Shown here: one piece after another, positions 57,048-64,000 of the stretch
How the letters are laid out: each line of letters begins with the position of its first letter
Position numbering within the stretch: the first letter of the stretch is position 1
DNA from: Halarcobacter bivalviorum
Lineage (GTDB): Bacteria > Campylobacterota > Campylobacteria > Campylobacterales > Arcobacteraceae
Assembly: GCF_003346815.1 (NCBI RefSeq)
Contig: NZ_CP031217.1
Span: 1,054,001 to 1,118,000, forward strand
Direction: 5' to 3'
Length of the DNA: 64,000 bases
Program-made: the position numbers and the translations under genes
Notes under the pieces: generated by a model
What the model was told of the DNA's origin: nothing
What the model saw: only the letters and a program-made list of their open reading frames with translations
Database searches by the model: none

Positions 57048-58406
57048 TTTATACCAGACTTTAGAGAAGGCTTCTACTGCTTTAAGGATTTCCTCCTCCT
57101 TAAAGCAGCCAAAACCTAAATAAATAGTATTATCATCCAAAGTTGAATCACTCTTTGTTGAGTATATCTTAATAGACTCCTCTTCTAAAAGTCTATTTAG
57201 TTTTTCCCAATCTATTTCTACACAAGCTTTAATCAAAAGAGCTAAACCACTACCTTCTCTAACTATTTTGACACTATTTTTTAGATAACTCTTTATGGCT
57301 TTTTTCATTAGGTCATGTTTTCTTTTATTTAAAGTTCTCATCTTTCTTATATGTTTTTCCCAATGACCTTCTTTCATAAAAACTTCTAAAGTTTTTTGTG
57401 TATCTAAAGGTACTCCTGAATAAGAGAATTGAAAAATCTCTTTATATATAGATACCAATTCTTTAGGAAGAACTATATAACTTACTCTAAGTGCAGGAGA
57501 TAAAGCTTTTGAAAATGTACCTGAGTAGATTACCCTTTGATTATTGTTTATTCCTTGTAAAGAAGGAATAGGTCTATTGTTATAACTTAGCTCACTATCA
57601 TAATCATCTTCTATAATATAAGCATTGTTTTTCATTGCCCAAGATATTAGTTTTATTCTATTTGAGATAGGTATTGTTATACCAGTAGGATATTGATGTG
57701 AAGGAGTTACATATAGAAGTTTATTGTTACTTTTTTCTAAGCTTTTTAAATCAATCCCTTCTTTTAAAATAGCTATATTATCTATACTATAGTTTTGTAG
57801 TTTAAAAACTCTTTCTACAACCTTATATCCTGGATACTCAATAGCAATAGAAGAACTAAACTCTTTTAATATAGTAGCTATAATAAACATAGAATCAGAA
57901 AAGCCACTACAAATAATAATCTGCTCTTCCTCACAAATTAAAGCTCTTGAAGTTGAAAGATATTTTGCAAGCTCTTTTCTAAGTCCTAATGTTCCTTGTT
58001 TATTTGGATAAGAACCAAAGTTAATAGAGTTAATAACTTTATTATGCAATTTAGCCCAAAGCTTTTTAGGAAAAATATCTTTGCTATGCCTTGCTTGATA
58101 GAAATTATATTTATACTCTTTAGAAACTAGTGGTTTCTCTTCTTTTATCTCTTGGGTATTAAAGTTTTGTACAATATCTTTACTTACAAAATAACCACTT
58201 TGAGGAAGACTCTCTATATACCCTTCGGCATATAATTGACTATAAGCAGATTCAACAGTTGTTTTACTTATTTTATAATCATTTGACATCTTTCTTATAG
58301 AAGGAAGTTTTACCCCTGAAGCTAAGATATTATTTTTTATATCCTCTTTTATTTGAGTATATAACTGTATATATAAAGCAGTAGAAGATTTTTGAAGTTT
58401 GTACAT
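57030..58406 (-). CDS. MocR/PdxR-type GntR regulator with aminotransferase domain
   Basis: 458 residues. A GntR winged helix (KLPSIRKMSNDYKISKTTVE, residues about 35-60) is joined to a fold-type I aminotransferase domain with IIEDDYDSEL and the PLP lysine in SGTFSKALSPALRV. PLP or its adducts are the usual effectors, and targets are usually adjacent and divergent. That points to the operon starting at 58502, which encodes an aminotransferase and a PNPOx-like flavoprotein. Confidence 0.92.
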   Translation of the reverse strand: MYKLQKSSTALYIQLYTQIKEDIKNNILASGVKLPSIRKMSNDYKISKTTVESAYSQLYAEGYIESLPQSGYFVSKDIVQNFNTQEIKEEKPLVSKEYKYNFYQARHSKDIFPKKLWAKLHNKVINSINFGSYPNKQGTLGLRKELAKYLSTSRALICEEEQIIICSGFSDSMFIIATILKEFSSSIAIEYPGYKVVERVFKLQNYSIDNIAILKEGIDLKSLEKSNNKLLYVTPSHQYPTGITIPISNRIKLISWAMKNNAYIIEDDYDSELSYNNRPIPSLQGINNNQRVIYSGTFSKALSPALRVSYIVLPKELVSIYKEIFQFSYSGVPLDTQKTLEVFMKEGHWEKHIRKMRTLNKRKHDLMKKAIKSYLKNSVKIVREGSGLALLIKACVEIDWEKLNRLLEEESIKIYSTKSDSTLDDNTIYLGFGCFKEEEILKAVEAFSKVWYKSILTS

Positions 58407-58501
58407 TAACTGACCTTTTACAAAATATAAAATCTGTATCTTTTAAAAAGTACAATTTATTGCTATTATACTTTTGAAAAACTTACTAAAGGATTATATC
58501 G

Positions 58502-59200
58502 ATGCAAATAGAAGCAGAAGTACTTTTTATAAAAGTAGGAAAAGTAACTACTACAAAACTAGAAAATCAAAAAAGAGAAGAGCTAGTTTCAGCAATAAAA
58601 AAATATCCAGTTCAAAATGCTTATCTAACAAAAACAGGTTTTAAAGAGGATGAACAAGCAGACTTAAGACATCATGGTGGAGAAAACAAAGCTTTGTTTT
58701 TATTTGCAAAAACTACATATGAGAAAATAAACAAAGAGTGTAATACTGAGTTTAAAATAGATGGAGTTTCACATTTTGGAGAAAATCTAATCTTATCTAA
58801 TATAGATGAGAAAACTGTATGTATAGGAGATATATATAAAGTAGGGGAAGCTATTATTCAAATTACACAACCAAGACAACCTTGTTGGAAATTAAGTGCA
58901 AATACAAATAAAAAAGAGATGACTAAATTTATTTTTAATAGTGGCTTAACAGGTTGGTATGCAAAGGTTATAAAAGAGGGAGTAATCTCTAAACATGATA
59001 AGTTAGTATTAGAACAAAGAGTAGAAGATGAACTAACAATATCTGTTTTAAATAAACTAATATTAAATCCATATGAAAATGAGACTCTAAGCAAGAAAGC
59101 TTTAGCTTCAGAAGTATTGGGAAAACAATTTTTAACTTCACTTGAAAAAAGATATAAAAATAAAGATGAAGATAAACAATTTGAAATCTATCATAGCTAA
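58502..59200 (+). CDS. MOSC domain protein (YiiM-like)
   Basis: 232 residues. The MOSC domain has DLRHHGGENKALFLF, HFGENL and the conserved Cys in QPRQPCWKLS. Proteins of this type bind molybdopterin and can reduce N-hydroxylated compounds or move sulfur. It opens a four-gene operon (gaps of 10, overlap 4 and 11 bases) divergent from the MocR-type gene. Confidence 0.88.
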   Translation: MQIEAEVLFIKVGKVTTTKLENQKREELVSAIKKYPVQNAYLTKTGFKEDEQADLRHHGGENKALFLFAKTTYEKINKECNTEFKIDGVSHFGENLILSNIDEKTVCIGDIYKVGEAIIQITQPRQPCWKLSANTNKKEMTKFIFNSGLTGWYAKVIKEGVISKHDKLVLEQRVEDELTISVLNKLILNPYENETLSKKALASEVLGKQFLTSLEKRYKNKDEDKQFEIYHS

Positions 59201-59210
59201 GAAGTAAAAA

Positions 59211-60395
59211 ATGAATAATAATTATCTATTTCCTGTATACAAACAAATAAATATTGAATTTGAGTATGGAAAAGGCTCATCACTTTATGATAAGAAGAGT
59301 AATAAATATATAGACTTCACTTCAGGTATTGGAGTAAATAGTTTAGGACATGCACATCCAAAAGTTATTAAAACGATAAATAAACAAGCAAATAAATTAA
59401 TTCATTTATCAAATATATACTCTATAAAAGTTCAAAAAGAGTGTGCAAAGAAGATAGTTAAGTTAAGTACTTATGAAAAGATGAAATGTTTCTTTTGTAA
59501 TAGTGGAGCAGAAGCTAATGAAGCAGCGATAAAGTTTATTAGAAAGTATGCTTATTTAAATGAGATTAAAAATCATAAAATCATAACTATAAATAACTCT
59601 TTTCATGGTAGAACTTTAACAACTTTAAAAGCAACAGCCCAAGAGGATAAACAAAAAGGCTTTGGTCCTTTTACTGATGAATTTATTTATGCTAAAGATA
59701 TAGAAGATATAAAAAATAAGATAGATGAAAATACTGTTGCTGTAATGCTTGAACTTGTTCAAGGAGAAGGTGGAATAAATGCTTTTGATAAAAAACAGAT
59801 ACAAACTTTAGCCAAAGAGTTAAAAAACAAAAAAATATTACTAGCCATCGATGAGGTACAAACAGGAGTTTATAGAACAGGCGAGTTTTTAGCTTCAAAC
59901 TATTATGAAATCAAACCAGATATTATAACTTTAGCAAAAGGTCTTGCTGGTGGTTTACCAATTGGTGTAATGATGAGTGATATAGAAGATGTTTTTACTT
60001 TAGGAAATCATGGTTCAACCTTTGGAGGAAATCCTTTATGCACAAAAGTAGCTTTAGAGGTTTTAACTATTTTAGAAAAAAGATATAAAACAAAAAAACT
60101 TCAAAAAACAGTAGAAATTTTCCAAAAAGAGCTAGATAAATTTTATCTCAAAAATAAAGAGTATTTTGTTTGTAAAACAGGAATAGGTTTGATGTTGGGA
60201 CTTAAGCTAAAAGATGAAAATAATTTATCAAAGGTATTTGAGGAAGCTTTAAAACATAAGCTTTTAGTTTTAAAATCAGGAAAAGATATTATAAGATTTT
60301 TGCCTTCTTTACTTATCTTGGAAAAAGAGATAAAAGAAGGCTTTCGTAAGCTTCAAAAATCAATTATTAAGTTAAATAATAAGGATAAAAAATGA
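59211..60395 (+). CDS. class III aminotransferase (acetylornithine/ornithine aminotransferase-like)
   Basis: 394 residues with FTSGIGVNSLGHAHP, CNSGAEANEAAIKF, LAIDEVQTGVYRTG and the PLP lysine in LAKGLAGGLPIGV. The sequence looks like ArgD, but the operon (MOSC, flavoprotein, transglutaminase-like) and the adjacent MocR-type regulator suggest a special role with another omega-amine. Whether it is the cell's main ArgD cannot be decided here. It overlaps the next gene by 4 bases. Confidence 0.88.
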   Translation: MNNNYLFPVYKQINIEFEYGKGSSLYDKKSNKYIDFTSGIGVNSLGHAHPKVIKTINKQANKLIHLSNIYSIKVQKECAKKIVKLSTYEKMKCFFCNSGAEANEAAIKFIRKYAYLNEIKNHKIITINNSFHGRTLTTLKATAQEDKQKGFGPFTDEFIYAKDIEDIKNKIDENTVAVMLELVQGEGGINAFDKKQIQTLAKELKNKKILLAIDEVQTGVYRTGEFLASNYYEIKPDIITLAKGLAGGLPIGVMMSDIEDVFTLGNHGSTFGGNPLCTKVALEVLTILEKRYKTKKLQKTVEIFQKELDKFYLKNKEYFVCKTGIGLMLGLKLKDENNLSKVFEEALKHKLLVLKSGKDIIRFLPSLLILEKEIKEGFRKLQKSIIKLNNKDKK

Positions 60396-60865
60396 GACAT
60401 CGAACAAAAACTTATTTATTAACAAATGAAGAGATTGAAAAGCTGTTTCAAAGGGCAGAAATTGGGCGTTTAGGAACACATAGTGAAGATGGTTATCCTT
60501 ATGTTTTACCTATGCATTTTGTTTATTATGATAATAAAATATATATGCATGGTTTACCAAAAGGTAAAAAAATAGACAATATTAAATTTAATTCTAATGT
60601 ATGTTTTGAAATAGATGAAATGCTTTCTTTATTATATGATGGTGTTGAAAATCCATGTGATGTAAATACTGAGTTTAATAGTATTATTCTTAGAGGTCAA
60701 GCTAGTTTAGTAAACAATCTTGAAGAAAAAAGTATTGCTTTATCAAAAATTGTAGAAAAATTTACCCCACATTTAATGAATAAAGAACTACCTATAAATA
60801 TGATAAAAGGAACAGCAGTTATAAAAATAGAGATATTTGATTATGTAGGAAGATATTATAAATAA
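60392..60865 (+). CDS. pyridoxamine 5'-phosphate oxidase family (NimA-like) flavoprotein
   Basis: 157 residues of split-barrel FMN fold: AEIGRLGTHSEDGYPYVLPM, YMHGLPKGKKIDNI and VCFEIDE. This subgroup resembles 5-nitroimidazole reductase rather than true PdxH. It could oxidise or reduce a small cofactor or amine. Stop codon and downstream gene are 11 bases apart. Confidence 0.85.
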   Translation: MRHRTKTYLLTNEEIEKLFQRAEIGRLGTHSEDGYPYVLPMHFVYYDNKIYMHGLPKGKKIDNIKFNSNVCFEIDEMLSLLYDGVENPCDVNTEFNSIILRGQASLVNNLEEKSIALSKIVEKFTPHLMNKELPINMIKGTAVIKIEIFDYVGRYYK

Positions 60866-60876
60866 GGATTTTTAAA

Positions 60877-61464
60877 ATGATTAATACAAAAAACTATTTA
60901 GAAGAGAGTAATATAATTGATTACTCAAATGAAAAAATACAAACCTTAGCAAAACAATTATCTGAAAATATTTTTTCAAAAGAAGAGATAGTTAAAAACT
61001 GTTTTGAATATGTAAGAGATGAAATTAAACATAGTGGAGATTATAAACTAGATATTCCAACTTGTAAAGCAAGTGAAGTCTTAGATTTTAAAAGTGGTTG
61101 GTGTTTTGCTAAGTCACATCTATTAGCAGCACTATTACGAGCGAATAAGATTCCTACTGCTTTTTGTTATCAAAGGTTAGCTCTTTCTGAATATAAAAAA
61201 GATTCATTTTCTTTACATGGTTTAAATGCTGTTTATTTAGAAAATTATGGTTGGATAAAAATTGATGCAAGAGGAAATAAAACAGGGGTTGATGCACAAT
61301 TTATACCACCGCAAGAAAAGTTAGCTTTTTCTCTTTGTGAAAATGAGTATGATTTAGGTGTCTATTATTCAAGACCTTTAGATGTGGTAGTAGAAGCTTT
61401 AAATAAAAATAGAACTTATGAAGAGATGATTAGTAATATTCCAGATTTAAAAAGTACTATTTGA
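60877..61464 (+). CDS. transglutaminase-like cysteine protease-fold protein
   Basis: 195 residues with the Cys-His-Asp triad visible: Cys in KSGWCFAKSHLLAALLR, His in SLHGLNAVYL and Asp in WIKIDARGNK. No signal peptide is seen, so it is cytoplasmic. Members act as amidases, peptidases or N-terminal trimming enzymes. It closes the MOSC-aminotransferase-flavoprotein operon. Confidence 0.86.
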   Translation: MINTKNYLEESNIIDYSNEKIQTLAKQLSENIFSKEEIVKNCFEYVRDEIKHSGDYKLDIPTCKASEVLDFKSGWCFAKSHLLAALLRANKIPTAFCYQRLALSEYKKDSFSLHGLNAVYLENYGWIKIDARGNKTGVDAQFIPPQEKLAFSLCENEYDLGVYYSRPLDVVVEALNKNRTYEEMISNIPDLKSTI

Positions 61465-61482
61465 AAAATCAAATAGTACTTT
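61451..61482. terminator. bidirectional terminator
   Basis: AAAGTACTATTTGA (61451-61464) pairs with TCAAATAGTACTTT (61469-61482) around AAAA: a 14-bp stem between the transglutaminase-like gene and the convergent DoxX gene. Confidence 0.75.
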
Positions 61483-61485
61483 AGC

Positions 61486-61905
61486 TTATCTTTTATCTAC
61501 ACTGATTTTACCAGCACCTAAAAACATAAGTGCAAGTGCACCTAACATAAATAAAAGAGGTGTTTCTATTAAAAGAGCTCCTGTTTTAGCACTTGTTCCT
61601 AAAATATAAGAAGCATGAGCTAAATAGATAGCAAAAGCCATTGTTACTGTATAAATAAAACTACTAATTCTAGTATATAGTCCAATGATTAATAAAACAG
61701 GTACAATAAGTTCTCCTAGATAAACTCCATAAGCTAAAAACTCTGGTAAACCATTTTTAGTTACAAGGAATTTAATACCATCAATTCCTTTTTCAAGTTT
61801 GCTGATTCCATGAAAAAGCATTAAAATACCAAGAGTTAATCTAAGTATTAATTTACCAATGTCATCACTTAAAACTCTAGCTAAAAAGTTTTCTAACGTC
61901 CTCAT
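61486..61905 (-). CDS. DoxX family membrane protein
   Basis: 139 residues, four transmembrane helices, with LTLGILMLFHGISKLEKGID and YLGELIVPVLLIIGLYTR, as in the DoxX/YphA group linked to quinone or thiol redox systems. I chose ATG 61905, which has AGGAG about 8 bases before it; a longer frame from 61992 adds a Lys/Phe-rich leader without a site. The 126 bases upstream hold nothing clear. Confidence 0.86.
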   Translation of the reverse strand: MRTLENFLARVLSDDIGKLILRLTLGILMLFHGISKLEKGIDGIKFLVTKNGLPEFLAYGVYLGELIVPVLLIIGLYTRISSFIYTVTMAFAIYLAHASYILGTSAKTGALLIETPLLFMLGALALMFLGAGKISVDKR

Positions 61906-62031
61906 AATATTTTCTCCTAGAAAATTAAATGTTTTATAAATTATTAGATAGAATTTATAAGTTATGATTTTAGCGAAAGCTTTAATAATCAAAGATTATG
62001 TAATAGAAAAAATTATAGAAATGGAAAGAAA

Positions 62032-62664
62032 ATGAATAATGAGAAATTAAAAGATTTAGAAGCAGAGTTTTTAGATGAGTATCCTTTAGGCTTTGACGAT
62101 GAAAGACTTTTGAAGATTATGAAAAAATTCAATCCTTCAAAACTTGAAGAGATGTCTAAAGAGTTTTTTCATAAAGATAATTTTTCTATTCCTGAAGTTG
62201 TTTGTGAAAACTTTTTTAAAGTAATTTATAAATCTGTAGTAATCTCTTTTTATGATAAGTTAAAACTAAAAGATGCTTTTGCTGAGATGGGAATGTATCA
62301 AAAGGATATGTTTAGCCTTGCTCTTTTTGATTTACTACATGGAGATAAGAAAGAAGGATATAACTCTTTAGTTGAGATATTAAGTGAACATAAACTAGCA
62401 AAATGGACTATTATCTCTTTAGTTCCATATTATATGAATAGAAAAAGTGACTATTTTGTAAAACCTACTACGGCAAAAAGTATTATAAGCTATTTAGAAA
62501 TAAAAGGTTTAGAGTATAAACCAAAGCCAAGTTATGAATTTTATGTTGGTTTTAAAAAAGCCTTGGATAAGATTAAAAAGAGTGTCCCAAAAAATCTGTC
62601 AGAAGATAATATTTGTCTAACAGCTTTTTTAAGATTAGCAATTCAAATATGTGAAGTTGAATAA
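62032..62664 (+). CDS. hypothetical soluble protein
   Basis: 210 residues, acidic to neutral, mostly helical, without signal or membrane segments. No family or motif recognised. It begins MNNEKLKDLEAEFLDEYPLG and holds an FFKVIYKSVVISFYDKLKL segment. The GNAT gene follows after 17 bases, suggesting one transcript. GGAAAG precedes the ATG. Confidence 0.7.
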   Translation: MNNEKLKDLEAEFLDEYPLGFDDERLLKIMKKFNPSKLEEMSKEFFHKDNFSIPEVVCENFFKVIYKSVVISFYDKLKLKDAFAEMGMYQKDMFSLALFDLLHGDKKEGYNSLVEILSEHKLAKWTIISLVPYYMNRKSDYFVKPTTAKSIISYLEIKGLEYKPKPSYEFYVGFKKALDKIKKSVPKNLSEDNICLTAFLRLAIQICEVE

Positions 62665-62681
62665 TTATTAAGGAATATAAT

Positions 62682-63245
62682 ATGTTGTTGAAAGTAGCAG
62701 AGTTGAGTGATATTGATGATGTTTTAGAACTTCATTATAAATATCAAGTTGATTCTATAAAAGAAGAAGATAAAAAAGATGGTTTTGTTACAACTGCTTT
62801 TACAAAAGAGCAATTAACTCGATTAATAAACAAAGAGCAGGGGCTTTTTATCGCAAAACTTGGAGAACAAGTAGTTGCTTATGTGATGTGTGCTTCTTGG
62901 AAGTATTGGTCTGCTTGGCCTATGTTTATTCATATGAAAAAGGATTTGCCAAATCTTGAATATTTAGGACAAACATTAAGTGCTGAAAACTCTTATCAAT
63001 ATGGACCAGTTTGTATAGATAAAAGTGTTAGAGGAAAACAAGTACTAGAAAGAATTTTTGAATATGCAAGAGTTCATATGGCAAAAAAATATCCTATTTT
63101 AGTAACTTTTATTAATAAGATAAATCCTAGGTCTTATGAGGCTCATACAAGAAAGTTAGGTTTAGAAGTGATTCAAGAATTTGAATTTAACAATAACCAA
63201 TATTATGAGTTAGTTTATGATACTTCAAAAGAGGTAAAAATATAA
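62682..63245 (+). CDS. GNAT family acetyltransferase
   Basis: 187 residues with a GNAT layout: VAELSDIDDVLELHYKY, GLFIAKLGEQVVAYVMC, and the acetyl-CoA region near YGPVCIDKSVRGKQVLERIF. The substrate is unknown. It follows the hypothetical gene closely and ends at a bidirectional terminator. Confidence 0.83.
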   Translation: MLLKVAELSDIDDVLELHYKYQVDSIKEEDKKDGFVTTAFTKEQLTRLINKEQGLFIAKLGEQVVAYVMCASWKYWSAWPMFIHMKKDLPNLEYLGQTLSAENSYQYGPVCIDKSVRGKQVLERIFEYARVHMAKKYPILVTFINKINPRSYEAHTRKLGLEVIQEFEFNNNQYYELVYDTSKEVKI

Positions 63246-63271
63246 AGCATTAGGAAAATTCCTAATACTTT
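63244..63271. terminator. bidirectional terminator
   Basis: ATTAGGAA (63249-63256) pairs with TTCCTAAT (63259-63266), extended by AAAG/CTTT with one mismatch; T-rich flanks on both strands. Between the convergent GNAT and DsbC-like genes. Confidence 0.68.
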
Positions 63272-64000
63272 TTATTTTACTTCAATTCCAAAATCTTGTA
63301 GCATTTGTGCCCAAACAATTCTATTTCCATTTTTATCAAATAAAGTAGGTGTTCCACTAATACCTAAATCAGTAGCAATAGTCATTTGTTCTTCTAAAGA
63401 TTTTTCTAGTTTTGCAAGTTTAGTAGAATCAATTTTTCTGTTTTTAAACTCTTCACTATCTTTTGTAGTATTAATCATTGCATTTACTTTATCTTTATAT
63501 GAGTTTTGACTCATAATATAAAGTGAAATATCTTTTGCATTTTCATGAAATGATAAAGGGAAGAAAAATACTCTGATTTTAACTTTATCTTCAATTTGAG
63601 AAAAATATGATTCAAATTTTTTACAATATGGACATTCCGGGTCTGTAAATAATACATATTCATCTTTCCCTTTTCCAAAAGTAAATGCCTCTTTCCCTAA
63701 TGTTGGCGAAATATCAATTGGTAACTCTAATGGTTGACCATTTTGAGTACTAATTGCATCTCCTGGAAGTAGATATTTTTTATCTTTTGTTAAAAATACT
63801 GTATCCATTCTTCCTTGAACTTTTACATTCAGTCCATATAAAGAACCAAAATCAGTACCATCTTGTACTTGAACCTTTGCCATATTTAAAAGTGGTAAAG
63901 CTTGGATTTCTTTTAACTCTTTTTGTGATAGTTTATCTGCTGCACTTAATCCTGTAGTTAAACAAAGTGCTAATAAAATATTTCTTGTTGTTTTTATCAT
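63272..64000 (-). CDS. DsbC/DsbG-like thiol:disulfide interchange protein
   Basis: 242 residues: a signal peptide (ILLALCLTTGLSAAD), a short N-terminal domain, and a thioredoxin fold with CPYC in FTDPECPYCKKFES and a cis-Pro GTPTLF. It is probably a periplasmic disulfide isomerase or reductase. The ATG falls on the last three bases of the window, so a longer N terminus cannot be fully ruled out, though the signal peptide is complete. Confidence 0.88.
   Translation of the reverse strand: MIKTTRNILLALCLTTGLSAADKLSQKELKEIQALPLLNMAKVQVQDGTDFGSLYGLNVKVQGRMDTVFLTKDKKYLLPGDAISTQNGQPLELPIDISPTLGKEAFTFGKGKDEYVLFTDPECPYCKKFESYFSQIEDKVKIRVFFFPLSFHENAKDISLYIMSQNSYKDKVNAMINTTKDSEEFKNRKIDSTKLAKLEKSLEEQMTIATDLGISGTPTLFDKNGNRIVWAQMLQDFGIEVK

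Noticed and set aside
1-64000. CRISPR arrays, insertion sequences, rRNA genes, integrases
   Set aside because: No regularly spaced repeats, transposase-like frames or rRNA-like GC-rich tracts were seen on either strand.

Overview
The window is AT-rich, gene-dense DNA that looks like an Arcobacter-type member of the Campylobacterota. This rests on the gene content and order: aroB, an MscS channel, mtaB, an FtsH-like ATPase and a BioV-type esterase in one run (an order I recall from Helicobacter and Campylobacter); a Sec-dependent formate dehydrogenase cluster; histidine kinases with an HQWRQP H-box; and many chemotaxis and GGDEF proteins. I see no rRNA, CRISPR array, insertion sequence or prophage. 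The only RNA gene found is selC.

Region 1 (1-14.9 kb): signalling proteins, including a truncated REC-GGDEF-EAL protein and a REC-REC-PAS-GGDEF cyclase; a SIMPL protein and a DsbA-like protein; a tightly packed housekeeping operon (aroB, mscS-like, mtaB, degenerate ftsH-like, bioV-like, mog); an SLC13 transporter; and a large chemoreceptor ending in a CheR-type pentapeptide.

Region 2 (14.9-22.6 kb) is a selenium module: selB and selA (minus strand), selC (plus strand), selD (minus strand), then a divergent three-gene ABC transporter of the PhnD/PhnC/PhnE class, best read by context as a selenium oxyanion importer. selD is itself a selenoprotein gene: an in-frame TGA at its active-site codon hides 19 codons of its N terminus, and a SECIS-like hairpin follows the TGA. 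Two dyads with the same half-site, ACCTAW-N3-WTAGGT, lie between selD and the transporter.

Region 3 (22.6-37.1 kb) is the main user of selenium. A minus-strand operon encodes a periplasmic binding-protein sensor, a histidine kinase, a winged-helix response regulator and a Panacea-like protein. It diverges from a formate dehydrogenase cluster: a poly-ferredoxin-like protein, a TorD-like chaperone, a Tat-targeted small protein, fdhA with Sec at residue 182, fdhB, fdhC, fdhD, a protein with a duplicated cysteine module, a NifS-like PLP enzyme and moeA. Selenium uptake, selenophosphate, tRNA-Sec, decoding and the selenoenzyme with its molybdenum-cofactor maturation are thus all within about 22 kb.

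Region 4 (37.1-48 kb): an HMGL-like aldolase, a split PAS/soluble-chemoreceptor pair, mutS2, a small MscS channel, a DUF748/AsmA-like envelope protein and dapE. Region 5 (48-64 kb) is more accessory: an ORF6N protein, a Cdd1-type HhH protein, AraC, Crp and MocR/PdxR-type regulators, transporters, YnfA, YjdM, and a four-gene operon (MOSC, class III aminotransferase, FMN-flavoprotein, transglutaminase-like) divergent from the MocR gene. Many convergent gene pairs share AT-rich bidirectional terminator hairpins.
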